Notes: generated by a model not told the origin, from the sequence alone. A stretch of 64,000 nt of DNA from Limimaricola soesokkakensis (GCF_900172345.1 NZ_FWFY01000003.1:124001-188000), one strand, 5' to 3'; shown: positions 17,500 through 27,148, numbered from the stretch's first letter. Numbers and translations: made by a program.

Positions 17500-19908
17500 C
17501 TACGTCCCCCGTGGCTTGGCGCGCAGGGTCGGTGCCGCCTCGGTGGGATCCTCGGGCCAGGGATGGCGGGGATAGCGGCCGCGCATGTCCTTGCGTACAT
17601 CCGCATAGGAGCTGGCCCAGAAACCGGGCAGGTCGTCGGTCACCTGCACCGGCCGACCTGCGGGCGACAGCAGCGTCATCTTCAGCGGCGTGCCACCGAT
17701 CGTGGGGTGCCTAGTGACGCCGAAGACCTCCTGTAGCCTGAGCGAGACCTCGGGCTGAGCGTCACCGTAATCGATCGGCACCTGCCGACCCAGCGGCGTG
17801 GTGTAGGCGGGCGGGGCTTCGCGGTCGAGAAACTGGGACTGGTTCCAGTCGAGCATCGCCCGCCACGGGCCCAACAGGTCGAAGCCCTTCCAATCGCCGG
17901 CGGTCTTCACGCCGCCCAGATAGGGCAGCAGCCACTCTTCCAGCCGCTCCATCAGTACCTCGTCCGACAGGTCGGGCAGGTCGGCACCGCCCGCGCGCAC
18001 CAGCCGCACCCTGGCGCGGAACCGCTCCGCGGCGGGGGAGGGGCGCAGGCCGAGTTGGCGCACCCCGTCGAGCATGGCGCGCGCGACCCCATCCTCGGGC
18101 GCGTCGCGCCAGATCCGGTCCGAGAGCGCGATCGCGCCGAGCCGTTCCTGCAGCCGGCTCGTGACGCGGTTCTCGCGCCTCGACCATTCGCACAGGGCGA
18201 CCTCCTCGATCCGGTCTGCGAAGACCTCGCGCAGTTCCGCTTCCTCGATCCGGGCGGCGAGGCGGATGCGGGCCTCGGGCACATCGTCCGAGAGATCCGT
18301 CGCCACGATCAGCCGCGCCCCCGCGAGGGCGTCCGAGCTCGGCATCACCGCGCCGCGCCCGCCGGACAGCAGCCATCGCGGATCGTCGCCGGGCCGCCTC
18401 AGCCCGATCCGGTCGGGATAGGCGAGCGCGGCCATCGCGGCCGACGACATTTCCGGACCCTGGGCGCGGCCGCGCGATAACCGCCTTGCCTCGTCGCGGA
18501 TCCGCGACAGCGCGCCCATGTCGGGCGGAGCAGGCAAATCGCGGCGTCCGGCGATCGCGGCGAGGCGCAGGGACAGGTCGGCGCCGGCACCGCGCATCGG
18601 GTCGCGCTCGCCCATCAGCGCGGCCAGTGGCGCTGCCTGCGCTCCGGCGGTCTCCAGCATGTGGCCGAGTCGCGGATGCAGCGGCAGCGCGGCGAGGCGG
18701 CGACCATGCGCGGTGATCGTGCCCATGCCGTCGAGCGCGCCCAGATCGCGCAGGAGCGCCTGCGCCTCGGCGAGCGCCGGGGCAGGCGGCGGCGTCAGGA
18801 AGGGTAGGGACTGCGCGCCCCACAGCGCCAGTTCGAGCGCCAGCGGCGCGAGATCGGCGCTGGCGATCTCCGGGTCCGGAAAGGCCGCGAGCGCGCCCTC
18901 CTCGCCGCGGGTCCAGAGCCGGTATGCCACGCCGGGCGCGACCCGGCCCGCACGGCCCGCCCGCTGCGCCGCCTCGGCCCGGGTGACCCTCTCGGTGACC
19001 AGCCGCGACATGCCGGAGCCCGGGTCGAACCGGGCCCGGCGGGCGCGGCCCGCATCGACGACGACGCGAATGTCGGGGATCGTCAGCGAGGTCTCGGCGA
19101 TGGCGGTGGCCAGCACCACCCGGCGGCCCGTGCCGGGCTCGAGCGCCGCCGCCTGCTGCGCCGGCGGCAGCGCGCCATAGAGCGGCAGCACCTCGCAATC
19201 GCGAAGCCGTCCCTCCAGCAGGCCCTGCACCCGCCGGATCTCGCCCTCCCCGGGCAGGAAGACGAGGATCGAGCCCGCCGCCTCGGCCGCCGCGCGCTCC
19301 ACCAGCGCCGCCAGCTCCGGCTCCAACCGGGCGCGGGGCCCGAGCGGCCGGTCGAGCCAGCGGGTTTCGACCGGAAAGCTGCGCCCTTCGGAGATCACAA
19401 CCGGCGCGCCCATCAAATCCGCCACGGGCTGCGCATCGAGGGTCGCCGACATCGCGACGAGCACCAGATCCTCGCGCAGGGCGCCGCGGATCTCGAGGCA
19501 TAGGGCGAGGCCGAGATCGGCGTTGAGCGAGCGTTCGTGGAACTCGTCGAAGATCACCGCCCCGACGCCCGACAATTCGGGGTCGGACTGGATCATCCGC
19601 GTCAAGATGCCTTCGGTCACGACCTCGATCCGCGTCGCCTTGGAGACCTTGGCCTCGCCCCGGATGCGGAAGCCTATCGTTTCACCGACCCGTTCCCCTA
19701 GCGTCGCGGCCATCCGCATGGCCGCCGCGCGCGCGGCGAGGCGACGCGGCTCCAGCATGACGATGCGGCCGGGGATGCGATCGAGCATCGCCAAGGGCAC
19801 CCGCGTCGTCTTGCCGGCTCCGGGCGGGGCCATCAGCACCGCCTGTCCTTTGCTCTCCAGCGCGGCGAGCAACTCGGGCAGGGCATCGTCGATCGGCAGT
19901 CGGGTCAT
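17500..19908 (-). CDS. hrpB: ATP-dependent helicase HrpB
   Basis: 802-residue DEAH-type helicase. Motif I is APPGAGKTT (about 27-35), motif II DEFHERS (DEFH in place of DEAH, usual in HrpB), motif III MSATLD and motif VI QRAGRAGRVAPG. The C-terminal HrpB domain includes ARLIVATDLSDDVPEARIRLAA and ends with PVQVTDDLPGFWASSYADVRKDMRGRYPRHPWPEDP, the family hallmark. The cellular role of HrpB in most bacteria is unclear; the related HrpA acts on mRNA and stalled ribosomes. It is followed upstream by a repeat and by rpmB on the same strand. Confidence 0.95.
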   Translation of the reverse strand: MTRLPIDDALPELLAALESKGQAVLMAPPGAGKTTRVPLAMLDRIPGRIVMLEPRRLAARAAAMRMAATLGERVGETIGFRIRGEAKVSKATRIEVVTEGILTRMIQSDPELSGVGAVIFDEFHERSLNADLGLALCLEIRGALREDLVLVAMSATLDAQPVADLMGAPVVISEGRSFPVETRWLDRPLGPRARLEPELAALVERAAAEAAGSILVFLPGEGEIRRVQGLLEGRLRDCEVLPLYGALPPAQQAAALEPGTGRRVVLATAIAETSLTIPDIRVVVDAGRARRARFDPGSGMSRLVTERVTRAEAAQRAGRAGRVAPGVAYRLWTRGEEGALAAFPDPEIASADLAPLALELALWGAQSLPFLTPPPAPALAEAQALLRDLGALDGMGTITAHGRRLAALPLHPRLGHMLETAGAQAAPLAALMGERDPMRGAGADLSLRLAAIAGRRDLPAPPDMGALSRIRDEARRLSRGRAQGPEMSSAAMAALAYPDRIGLRRPGDDPRWLLSGGRGAVMPSSDALAGARLIVATDLSDDVPEARIRLAARIEEAELREVFADRIEEVALCEWSRRENRVTSRLQERLGAIALSDRIWRDAPEDGVARAMLDGVRQLGLRPSPAAERFRARVRLVRAGGADLPDLSDEVLMERLEEWLLPYLGGVKTAGDWKGFDLLGPWRAMLDWNQSQFLDREAPPAYTTPLGRQVPIDYGDAQPEVSLRLQEVFGVTRHPTIGGTPLKMTLLSPAGRPVQVTDDLPGFWASSYADVRKDMRGRYPRHPWPEDPTEAAPTLRAKPRGT

Positions 19909-19930
19909 GTCGCGCCTCGGTCTGGCCGGG

Positions 19931-19994
19931 CAGGGGGCGCTGCCCCCGCCGCCCGCTGGGCGGCTCCCCCGGCGTATTTCAGGAACAAAGTCGA
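19931..19994. repeat. Two-hairpin intergenic repeat, copy B
   Basis: Inverted relative to copy A. Two adjacent perfect hairpins, GGGGGC/GCCCCC (19933-19947) and GCCGCCC/GGGCGGC (19948-19964), each with a GCT loop, are followed by CCCCCGGCGTATTTCAGGAA. The outer sequences match copy A, while the inner stem has changed on both sides and still pairs. Confidence 0.75.
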
Positions 19995-20002
19995 TGGCAT
20001 GC

Positions 20003-20038
20003 GAAAAGGCCCGGCGCCTCGCGGGAGGGCCGGGCCTT
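20003..20038 (-). terminator. Terminator of rpmB
   Basis: A 10-pair stem AAGGCCCGGC/GCCGGGCCTT with a 13-base loop. Read on the minus strand it ends in CCTTTT, 22 bases after the rpmB stop codon. A good intrinsic terminator. Confidence 0.8.
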
Positions 20039-20059
20039 GGTCTTCGCGATCCGAATGGA

Positions 20060-20350
20060 TCAGGCGGTGGCCGAAGCGGCCTTCGCGAGCTCTTTCTTGA
20101 CCTTCAGCGCGGCCGCCGACAGGTCCTCTTCCTTCGCCTTGGCGAGGAAGGCGTCGAGGCCGCCGCGGTGATCGACCGAACGCAGCGCGTGCGACGAGAC
20201 GCGGAACTTGAAGCCGCGGCCCAGCGTGTCGGACAGCAGCGTCACATCCTGCAGGTTGGGCAGGAAGCGGCGACGGGTCTTGTTGTTGGCGTGGCTGACA
20301 TTGTTGCCAGTCATCGGGCCTTTTCCGGTCAGTTCGCAGCGGCGCGACAT
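20060..20350 (-). CDS. rpmB: 50S ribosomal protein L28
   Basis: 96 residues. [34 protein letters not shown] is the conserved start of bL28 (the motif is split across residues 1-34), and [21 protein letters not shown] matches the C-terminal part of the alphaproteobacterial form. There is no CxxC zinc ribbon (only one Cys, C5), so this is the zinc-independent type. The start at 20350 gives the family-typical N-terminus. Monocistronic, with its own terminator. Confidence 0.97.
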   Translation of the reverse strand: MSRRCELTGKGPMTGNNVSHANNKTRRRFLPNLQDVTLLSDTLGRGFKFRVSSHALRSVDHRGGLDAFLAKAKEEDLSAAALKVKKELAKAASATA

Positions 20351-20473
20351 GGTCTCATCCTTCGTGTCTCGGGGCCTGGCAGAAATCCGAGCCCGAAGGC
20401 ACGGATACGGCGTCGGCAACGGGGCCGGGCCATGAATTCGGTCAGGGGGCCTTACGGGGATTCCATGGCCGCG

Positions 20474-21472
20474 TCAAGCGTCCCGCAGCGCCCGAACCAG
20501 CGGATCGAGCGCCGCGCGCGCCGCAGCGCCGGGCGCGGCGCGACCGGTCTCGACCTCGGCGCGCAGACGTTCCAGCCGCGCGGCGAGTTCGCTGTCCGAG
20601 GCAAGCAGGGCTTCGAGACCTGCGCGCAACTCGTCCTCGAACCACTGGCCCGCCTGCGCGGCGCGTACACGCGCCGTCACGCCGCTGTCGCGCCGCCAAC
20701 GGGCCAGCCGTTCCACCTCGGCCCAGGCCTCGGCGAGACCGCCGCCGGTGAGCGCCGAGACGGTGCGCGCGGCCGGGATGCCCTCGGGATCGGTGTCGCG
20801 TCGGCGCATCAGGCGCAGCGCGCCCGCGTAGTCGGCGCGGGTGCGCTGCGCCTGGGCCGCGAGGTCGCCATCGGCCTTGTTGACGAGCACAAGGTCGGCG
20901 ATTTCCATGATGCCGCGCTTCACCCCCTGCAACTCGTCACCGCCCGCGGGTGCCAGCAGCAGCAGGAACACGTCGGTCATCCGCGACACCAGCGTCTCGG
21001 ACTGGCCCACACCCACCGTTTCGACGATCACCACGTCGAAGCCCGCCGCCTCGCACAGCAGCATCGCCTCGCGGGTGCGGCGGGCCACGCCGCCCAGCTG
21101 GGCGGCGGCGGGGGAGGGGCGGATGAAGGCGCGGGCCTCGCGGCTCAGCCGCTCCATCCGCGTCTTGTCACCTAAAATCGAGCCGCCTGAGCGGGCCGAC
21201 GAAGGATCGACCGCGAGTACCGCCACGCGGTGACCATCTGCCACGAGTCGCAGCCCCAACGCCTCGATGAAGCTCGACTTGCCGACGCCGGGCGTGCCCG
21301 AGAGCCCGACGCGCAGCGCTGTGCGGTCAGGATCGGCGAGCCGGTCCAGCAATGCCTCGGCCGCGGCGCGGTGATCGGCGCGGGTGCTTTCCACCAGCGT
21401 GATCGCCCGCGCCAGCGCCCGCCGCTCGCCCGCGACGAGACGCGTGGCCAGATCTTCGATCTCGATGCTCAT
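20474..21472 (-). CDS. meaB: Methylmalonyl-CoA mutase-associated GTPase MeaB
   Basis: 332-residue G3E-family P-loop GTPase that guards and reloads the B12 cofactor of methylmalonyl-CoA mutase. The P-loop GTPGVGKS is at 59-66. [28 protein letters not shown] and LVNKADGD follow in the order of the family. It should act in propionyl-CoA assimilation with the mutase, which is not in this window, and with the prpE product encoded at 29.4-31.3 kb. The start MSIEIEDLA at 21472 was chosen over an upstream ATG. Confidence 0.93.
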   Translation of the reverse strand: MSIEIEDLATRLVAGERRALARAITLVESTRADHRAAAEALLDRLADPDRTALRVGLSGTPGVGKSSFIEALGLRLVADGHRVAVLAVDPSSARSGGSILGDKTRMERLSREARAFIRPSPAAAQLGGVARRTREAMLLCEAAGFDVVIVETVGVGQSETLVSRMTDVFLLLLAPAGGDELQGVKRGIMEIADLVLVNKADGDLAAQAQRTRADYAGALRLMRRRDTDPEGIPAARTVSALTGGGLAEAWAEVERLARWRRDSGVTARVRAAQAGQWFEDELRAGLEALLASDSELAARLERLRAEVETGRAAPGAAARAALDPLVRALRDA

Positions 21473-21509
21473 GGCCTCTTGTCGCGGCGTGGACGCCGCC
21501 TGTCCAGCC

Positions 21510-21809
21510 TCAGCGGCAGATCGCCTCGGCGCGGTCGGCAAAGGCCTTGTAGCGGCTCCAGAACGCGCCCGACCCCTCGGCCTGCCGCGTGTCCTGCGCC
21601 TTTTGCGGATCCTTGAAGAACTTGGCCGCCCGGCGCTGCTCGCTTCCCGTGAGCGTCGCGTTCGCCGCGCCCTGCACGCAAGAGCACAGCGCCGGGTTGG
21701 CGCCGGGCCGGTCGCTCGCCTCGCAGGCGCGGCTGATCGCGCCGGTGGGTCGCCCGCCGCCGCAAGCCGCCAGCGCCGTAAGCGCGATGATGGAAATGAT
21801 GATGCGCAT
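21510..21809 (-). CDS. Small putative lipoprotein
   Basis: 99 residues. A short hydrophobic leader ends in the lipobox LAAC with the lipidated Cys at 16, followed by a GGGRPTG linker. The mature part has five further Cys or conserved-looking positions including [18 protein letters not shown], which suggests disulfides in the periplasm, and resembles small uncharacterised roseobacter lipoproteins. No function can be assigned. It is 37 bases upstream of meaB on the same strand and divergent from lepA. Confidence 0.75.
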   Translation of the reverse strand: MRIIISIIALTALAACGGGRPTGAISRACEASDRPGANPALCSCVQGAANATLTGSEQRRAAKFFKDPQKAQDTRQAEGSGAFWSRYKAFADRAEAICR

Positions 21810-22015
21810 GCCCGTATTCCCCGTCTGACCGGCCCGGGTTGTCCCGGATCGCGGTGCTGCTCTGCCGGGCGCCAAGATGCCGCACTCCGCAGCCTTGCGC
21901 AATTCGACCGCGCCGCGCCGCCGCCGCGGCTCTCTCACGATGGCGTGAGCGCATGCGCGCGCAGCCGCCGCGCCGCCCCATTGACCGAAAGCTCGAACCC
22001 CTTCATATGCGGGCC

Positions 22016-23815
22016 ATGACCGAGCTTTCGCACATCCGCAACTTCTCCATCGTGGCCCATATCGACCACGGTAAATCGACGCTTGCCGACCGGCTGATCC
22101 AGTCGACCGGGACGGTGCAGGACCGCGAGATGAAGGCCCAGCTGCTCGACAGCATGGACATCGAGCGCGAGCGCGGCATCACCATCAAGGCGCAGACCGT
22201 CCGCATCGACTACAAGGCGCTGAACGGCGAGACCTATGTGCTCAACCTGATCGACACGCCCGGCCATGTCGACTTTGCCTACGAGGTCTCCCGCTCCATG
22301 CGCGCGGTCGAGGGCTCGCTGCTGGTCGTCGATTCGACCCAAGGGGTCGAGGCGCAGACGCTGGCCAACGTCTACCACGCGCTCGACGCGGATCACGAGA
22401 TCGTCCCGGTCCTCAACAAGATCGACCTGCCGGCCTCCGAGCCGGACCGGATCAAGGAGCAGATCGAGGACGTGATCGGCATCGACGCCTCCGAGGCGAT
22501 GCTGGTCTCGGCCAAGACCGGCGAGGGCATCCGCGAGACGCTCGAGGCCATCGTGCACCGCCTGCCCGCGCCTAAGGGCGACCGCGACGCGCCGCTGAAG
22601 GCGATGCTGGTCGATTCGTGGTACGACCTCTATCTCGGCGTCGTGGTTCTCGTGCGGATCATGGACGGCGTGCTGAAGAAGAACGACCGCATCAAGTTCA
22701 TGCAGAACGGCACGATCCATCAGGTCGACCGGATCGGCGTGTTCAAGCCCGGCATGCTCCCCGTGGATGAGCTGGGGCCGGGCGAGATCGGCTTTCTCAC
22801 CGCTTCGATCAAGCAGGTGCGCGACACCAAGGTCGGCGACACCATCACCCACGAGAAGAAGGGCGCGGACAAGCCGCTGCCGGGCTTCGCCCCATCGGTG
22901 CCGGTGGTGTTCTGCGGGCTGTTCCCCGTGGATTCGGCCGAGTTCGAGGATCTGCGCAACGCGATCGAGAAGCTGGCGCTGAACGACGCCTCCTTCTCCT
23001 ACGAGATGGAGACCTCGGCCGCGCTCGGCTTCGGCTTCCGCTGCGGCTTCCTTGGTCTGCTGCATCTCGAGGTGATCCGCGACCGGATCGACCGCGAATA
23101 CGATATCGACCTGATCACGACTGCTCCTTCCGTGGTCTACCACGTCCACATGCGCGACGGCACGATGCACGAGCTGCACAACCCTGCCGACATGCCCGAC
23201 CTCACCCATGTCGACCATATCGAAGAGCCGCGGATCAAGGCGACGATCATGGTCCCCGACGACTATCTGGGCGACGTGCTCAAGCTGTGCCAGGACCGGC
23301 GCGGCATCCAGATCGAGCTGACCTATGCCGGCTCGCGCCCGCTGGTGGTCTACGACCTGCCGCTCAACGAGGTGGTGTTCGACTTCTACGACCGGCTGAA
23401 ATCGGTGACCAAGGGCTATGCGTCCTTCGATTATCAGATCACCGGCTACCGGCAGGACAACCTCGTCAAGATGTCGATCCTCGTCAATGACGAGCCGGTC
23501 GACGCGCTGTCGATGATGGTGCATCGCGACCGAGCCGAGATGCGCGGCCGGGCGATGGTGGAAAAGCTCAAGGAGCTGATCCCCCGCCACATGTTCAAGA
23601 TCCCGATCCAGGCCGCGATCGGCGGCAAGGTGATCGCCCGCGAGACGCTGTCGGCGATGCGCAAGGACGTGACCGCCAAGTGCTATGGCGGCGACGCGAC
23701 GCGTAAGCGCAAGCTTCTAGACAAGCAGAAGGCGGGTAAGAAGAAGATGCGCCAGTTCGGCAAGGTGGACATTCCGCAGGAGGCGTTCATCTCTGCGTTG
23801 AAGATGGATAGCTAA
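22016..23815 (+). CDS. lepA: Elongation factor 4 (LepA)
   Basis: 599 residues, the family length. This ribosome-associated translational GTPase is linked to initiation and back-translocation. G1 is AHIDHGKST (14-22), G3 is DTPGHVDF and G4 is NKIDLP. The LepA-specific C-terminal domain ends in [25 protein letters not shown] and KKRMRQFG-like basic residues. An ATG three codons upstream is also possible. It is followed at once by the AT-rich ATPase gene with no terminator between them. Confidence 0.97.
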   Translation: MTELSHIRNFSIVAHIDHGKSTLADRLIQSTGTVQDREMKAQLLDSMDIERERGITIKAQTVRIDYKALNGETYVLNLIDTPGHVDFAYEVSRSMRAVEGSLLVVDSTQGVEAQTLANVYHALDADHEIVPVLNKIDLPASEPDRIKEQIEDVIGIDASEAMLVSAKTGEGIRETLEAIVHRLPAPKGDRDAPLKAMLVDSWYDLYLGVVVLVRIMDGVLKKNDRIKFMQNGTIHQVDRIGVFKPGMLPVDELGPGEIGFLTASIKQVRDTKVGDTITHEKKGADKPLPGFAPSVPVVFCGLFPVDSAEFEDLRNAIEKLALNDASFSYEMETSAALGFGFRCGFLGLLHLEVIRDRIDREYDIDLITTAPSVVYHVHMRDGTMHELHNPADMPDLTHVDHIEEPRIKATIMVPDDYLGDVLKLCQDRRGIQIELTYAGSRPLVVYDLPLNEVVFDFYDRLKSVTKGYASFDYQITGYRQDNLVKMSILVNDEPVDALSMMVHRDRAEMRGRAMVEKLKELIPRHMFKIPIQAAIGGKVIARETLSAMRKDVTAKCYGGDATRKRKLLDKQKAGKKKMRQFGKVDIPQEAFISALKMDS

Positions 23816-23829
23816 TAGGACTGGATTGT

Positions 23830-25599
23830 TTGGCCCCTGTATTTATTCGATCGATCGAGTTCAAGGATTATAAGAGTTTCGCCCACTTCAAACTTTCGGC
23901 CAGAGAGCGGAATGTACTGGTAGGGCCAAACAACGCTGGAAAATCTACTGTACTTGATGCCTTTAGAATAGCGTTTGATGTAATCCGTAGTGCGAGCAAG
24001 CGCGCCCCTAAGTTGAAATCTCAGGGGCCTTATGGCGTTTGCTCGACGTACTTTATTCCTCATTCAGCCGTGCAAAGCGAGCTCAGACACTGCGTCCATA
24101 ACTTTGGTTCTGGGTATGCCGAAATAATATTCGATGCATCTAACGGCAGCAAGTTCGTCATCCGAATTTCGCCCGACGATGACATCGAGAGCTTCGTGGC
24201 TTCAAGTTCTGAGCCACAGAAGAATACTAGGTTTCTTGAGCGAGAGTTTGGGGCAAAATTCATTGTGATACCCACGCTTAGCCCTCTTGAACAAAATGAG
24301 GAGCTAGTTCAGCAAGTAACTGTAGAGCGGAACCGCTACAGTCGACTGGCCAGTCGAAACTTCAGAAATTTTTGGCTTCACCAGTCCTCCGAGGACTTCG
24401 AGAAATTTGCAGACCTCGTGGAGATGGGCTGGCCGGGAATTAGGGTACGCAAGCCTGAATTAGAGCCTTACGCACCGGGGAAATCATTCGTAAGGATGTT
24501 TTTTCGGGATGGGCCGCATGTCCGGGAAATTCAATGGGCGGGCTTCGGCTTTCAGGTTTGGATGCAATCAGTGATGCACTTATTGCATGCCGACAAGAAC
24601 TCGATTGTTGTTCTGGATGAGCCGGATGTGTATTTGCACCCTGATTTGCAACATAAGCTTCTCAGGTATGTAACTAAAAAGTCCGGGCAATATTTTATTG
24701 CTACACATTCAACTGAGATAATTAATGATGTTGAACCTGGGGATGTTCTGATTGTTCGGCCAACGGGTCGATCAGCTAAAAGGATCAAGGGCGATGACGG
24801 CTATGCCGAGGTTTATAATGCCATCGGCAGTTCGGAAAATGCTCAGTTTGCTAGGTTGGCCCGAACCAGAAAAGTGCTGTATTTAGAAGGGAAGGATGCG
24901 CGCATTCTGTCCAAAGTCGCAGGAAAATTTCTCAAATCTGACTTTCTAAATGATGCATCGATAACAGTCATGAAAACAGACGGGTTTTCGAATTGGTTAA
25001 GGGTATCGACCACATCTTGGGTGTTCAATAAGTTTTTTGATTTTGAGGTGAAGGTTGCTGCGATATTTGATAGAGATTATAGGTCGGACCTCGAAGTGGC
25101 AGACTTTACCGCGAAAATGCGGGATGCCGAAGTTAAGTGTTTTGTTTTGCCTTTCAAGGAGCTCGAGAACATTCTACTGGTGCCTGTGGCAATTGGGAGA
25201 GTCGTGAGGAAGTATGCGAGAGATAATCTGCCAGCGGATCTAGAATCTATCATTCAGGTAAGGCTAGATAATGCTATTGAGGCATGTAAGGTATCAACCT
25301 CAGCAAGACGATCGGGTTCTAGAATTAGTTTTGAGCTTGAGAGAAATCCGAAGGTAGACGTTACTGGTCTAAGTACTGAAGAGAGTCAGTCCTTCGAAAG
25401 CTCTTGGCGAGATGAGCATGGCAGAATATCCGTGGTTCCAGGGAAGGCGGTATTTACTGAAATGGCGGATTACGTGCAGAAGAACTTTAAGGTATCTTTG
25501 ACTCCTTCGCGCGTTGTAGATGAAATATCTGAAAGCGAACTTCCAAAAGATTTTCTGAAAACTTTAGATCAGCTTCAAGTCTTTTTTTCTGATAAGTAG
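23830..25599 (+). CDS. OLD/PARIS-like ATPase with TOPRIM-type C-terminus (probable defence gene, acquired)
   Basis: 589 residues from a TTG 9 bases after an AGGA. An AAA/ABC-type ATPase occupies about 1-310: Walker A GPNNAGKST at 32-40, Walker B SIVVLDEPD at 258-266 and the H-loop ATHST at 291-295. From about 345 it looks like a TOPRIM-type nuclease domain: LEGKD (E353), FDRDY (D414, D416) and KELEN (443-447), reminiscent of OLD nucleases and of the DUF4435 part of PARIS. Base composition differs sharply from its neighbours: 24661-24720 has 21 G+C of 60, against 39 of 60 at 22381-22440 in lepA. It lies between lepA and a convergent gene with only 14- and 13-base gaps. No partner helicase is present. 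Function in phage defence is inferred. Confidence 0.8.
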   Translation: MAPVFIRSIEFKDYKSFAHFKLSARERNVLVGPNNAGKSTVLDAFRIAFDVIRSASKRAPKLKSQGPYGVCSTYFIPHSAVQSELRHCVHNFGSGYAEIIFDASNGSKFVIRISPDDDIESFVASSSEPQKNTRFLEREFGAKFIVIPTLSPLEQNEELVQQVTVERNRYSRLASRNFRNFWLHQSSEDFEKFADLVEMGWPGIRVRKPELEPYAPGKSFVRMFFRDGPHVREIQWAGFGFQVWMQSVMHLLHADKNSIVVLDEPDVYLHPDLQHKLLRYVTKKSGQYFIATHSTEIINDVEPGDVLIVRPTGRSAKRIKGDDGYAEVYNAIGSSENAQFARLARTRKVLYLEGKDARILSKVAGKFLKSDFLNDASITVMKTDGFSNWLRVSTTSWVFNKFFDFEVKVAAIFDRDYRSDLEVADFTAKMRDAEVKCFVLPFKELENILLVPVAIGRVVRKYARDNLPADLESIIQVRLDNAIEACKVSTSARRSGSRISFELERNPKVDVTGLSTEESQSFESSWRDEHGRISVVPGKAVFTEMADYVQKNFKVSLTPSRVVDEISESELPKDFLKTLDQLQVFFSDK

Positions 25600-25612
25600 T
25601 CAAATAGATTGT

Positions 25613-25825
25613 TCATCTCCCCCGCCCACTCTTTTCCTGCAACGCATCGATCCGCTCGCTGGCCTCGGCCTTGGTCTGCCCGTCGTCGAACTCCTCACCG
25701 GCCTCCTCGGACAGCGTCTTGAGATAGCTCGCCTGCGCGCCGGTCATCGGTTCGTCGCCGGTGACCCAATCCTCGGGGCTCTTCTTGGCGTTGCCCTGCG
25801 GGTGGCTATTGGGGTTGTCGGTCAT
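25613..25825 (-). CDS. DUF3072 domain protein (copy 1)
   Basis: 70 residues. The core EDWVTGDEPMTGAQASYLKTLSEEAGEEF...TKAEASERIDALQ matches DUF3072, a small acidic domain of unknown role. AGGAGA 7 bases before the ATG at 25825 decides the start. A second, more divergent DUF3072 protein is encoded at 33817-34017. Both genes are preceded by a GGAAC element spaced like a sigma-EcfG promoter, which suggests a general-stress role. Its 3' end borders the acquired ATPase gene. Confidence 0.85.
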   Translation of the reverse strand: MTDNPNSHPQGNAKKSPEDWVTGDEPMTGAQASYLKTLSEEAGEEFDDGQTKAEASERIDALQEKSGRGR

Positions 25826-25854
25826 GTCATGATCTCCTGTGTTGGAGTTCATGT

Positions 25855-25879
25855 AATGTTCCGGCTGCGAAAGCGTTCC
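25855..25879 (-). promoter_or_regulatory. Possible sigma-EcfG promoter of DUF3072 copy 1
   Basis: On the minus strand GGAAC (25879-25875) is followed after 16 bases by CATT (25858-25855). The consensus of alphaproteobacterial EcfG promoters is GGAAC-N16/17-CGTT, so the -10 has one mismatch. It lies about 30 bases before the start codon. Confidence 0.4.
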
Positions 25880-25913
25880 CCGCGCCGATGATCACACCGG
25901 CGCGAGGCGGGTC

Positions 25914-26663
25914 TCAGCCTTCGAGAAAGCCCCTGACCGCCGCCTCGACCTCGCGCGGCTTTTCCGCGTGCAGCCAGTGCCCGGCACCCTCGATCACCTC
26001 GAAGTTCGGCTCGGCAAAGAGCGCCCGGATCGCGTCATGGTGGTCCTCGGTCACGTAGGACGAGTTCGCCCCCGACAGGAACAGGGCAGGGCCGTCAAAG
26101 CGGCCCTCGACCTCCGGAAAGCCGAGGATCGTTTCCATATCGCGTTCCAACACGTCGAGGTTCAGCTTCCAGCGTTTCTCCTGAAGATCCAGCGACTGCA
26201 GGAAGAACGCCGCCGTCGCGGCCTCCAGATCGCCCATCATCTCGGTCGCCTCGGCACGGCTGGCGATGGCCTCCAGATCGACCTGCTTCATCTTGCGGAT
26301 GTTGTCGATCTGGTCGTGGCCATAGGTCACCGGCGCGATGTCGGCGACCACGAGGCGGCGCACGAGGTCGGGGCGGGTAAGGGCGAGCACCATCGACGCC
26401 TTGCCGCCCATGGAGTGGCCCAGCACGTCCGAGACCCCGTGATGCTCCAGCACCTCGGCCAGATCCTCGGCCATGCCGAAGTAGTCGTGGCGCTCGGTCC
26501 AGTGGCTGTCGCCGTGGTTGCGCATGTCCACGGCGATGACCTGCCGGTCCTCGCCCAGGCGGCGTGCGATGACGCCCCAGTTGCGGGCCGAGCCGAACAG
26601 GCCGTGGACGATCAAAAGGGGCGGGCGGTCGGAGGGCTCTCCGGTGAGGATGGTGTTCAGCAT
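25914..26663 (-). CDS. Alpha/beta hydrolase (YbfF-like esterase)
   Basis: 249 residues. The oxyanion segment IVHGLFGSARNW, MRNHGDS, the nucleophile elbow GHSMGGKA, an acid in the LFLSGANSSYV region and the catalytic His in EGAGHWLHAEKP give a complete alpha/beta-hydrolase triad. The overall pattern is that of YbfF acyl-thioesterase/esterases (and eukaryotic ABHD11). The natural substrate is not known. The ATG at 26663 starts exactly at the family N-terminus. Divergent from the small membrane protein gene. Confidence 0.9.
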   Translation of the reverse strand: MLNTILTGEPSDRPPLLIVHGLFGSARNWGVIARRLGEDRQVIAVDMRNHGDSHWTERHDYFGMAEDLAEVLEHHGVSDVLGHSMGGKASMVLALTRPDLVRRLVVADIAPVTYGHDQIDNIRKMKQVDLEAIASRAEATEMMGDLEAATAAFFLQSLDLQEKRWKLNLDVLERDMETILGFPEVEGRFDGPALFLSGANSSYVTEDHHDAIRALFAEPNFEVIEGAGHWLHAEKPREVEAAVRGFLEG

Positions 26664-26757
26664 GGGGCATGTTGTAGCGCCGCAAGCGCCGGACGCCAGT
26701 CCCGGTGATGCCGATACGGACCATTGAGTGCCGGGCGCGGGGGCGCTAACACAAGAC

Positions 26758-27132
26758 ATGGACCGCACCATGATAACCGTCTGGACGCGCGAGATTTCCC
26801 GGCTTCTGTCCGACAGGGCGGGGGTCGAGGGCCGCAACCTTGGTGACAGGCTCGACCGCGCCGCGCCGGCATTGCCCCCCGAGATCCTGTCGCGCGCCCG
26901 ATTCCTCGCCGCCGCCGAGGCGGTGGCCAAGCTGCCCGGCCGCGCCGAGGCGATCGACATGGAGCGGGTGGAGACGGCCTATGTCACCGTGCAAAGCTGG
27001 CTGATGGCCGAGGAGCCGGACGAGCTGCGGCAGGCGCTGCGCCGGGCGGTCTGGATCAAGCGGGCGCGCACCGTCGCCACGATCCTCATCGCCGCGCTGA
27101 TCGCGGGCGTGTTGTGGCGCGAGGTCCTCTGA
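26758..27132 (+). CDS. Hypothetical tail-anchored membrane protein
   Basis: 124 residues if the ATG at 26758 is used (26770 is an alternative). The body is charged and mostly helical, with no recognised domain. A single hydrophobic segment at about 104-119 (TVATILIAALIAGVLW) near the C-terminus suggests a tail-anchored protein facing the cytoplasm. It converges on glyA 16 bases away. No function can be assigned. Confidence 0.65.
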   Translation: MDRTMITVWTREISRLLSDRAGVEGRNLGDRLDRAAPALPPEILSRARFLAAAEAVAKLPGRAEAIDMERVETAYVTVQSWLMAEEPDELRQALRRAVWIKRARTVATILIAALIAGVLWREVL

Positions 27133-27148
27133 CCCCGCGCCGACGTTT

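Noticed and set aside
25613-25825. Toxin-antitoxin partner for the adjacent AT-rich ATPase
   Set aside because: The small gene is a DUF3072 member with host-like composition and opposite orientation; it does not belong to the acquired segment.
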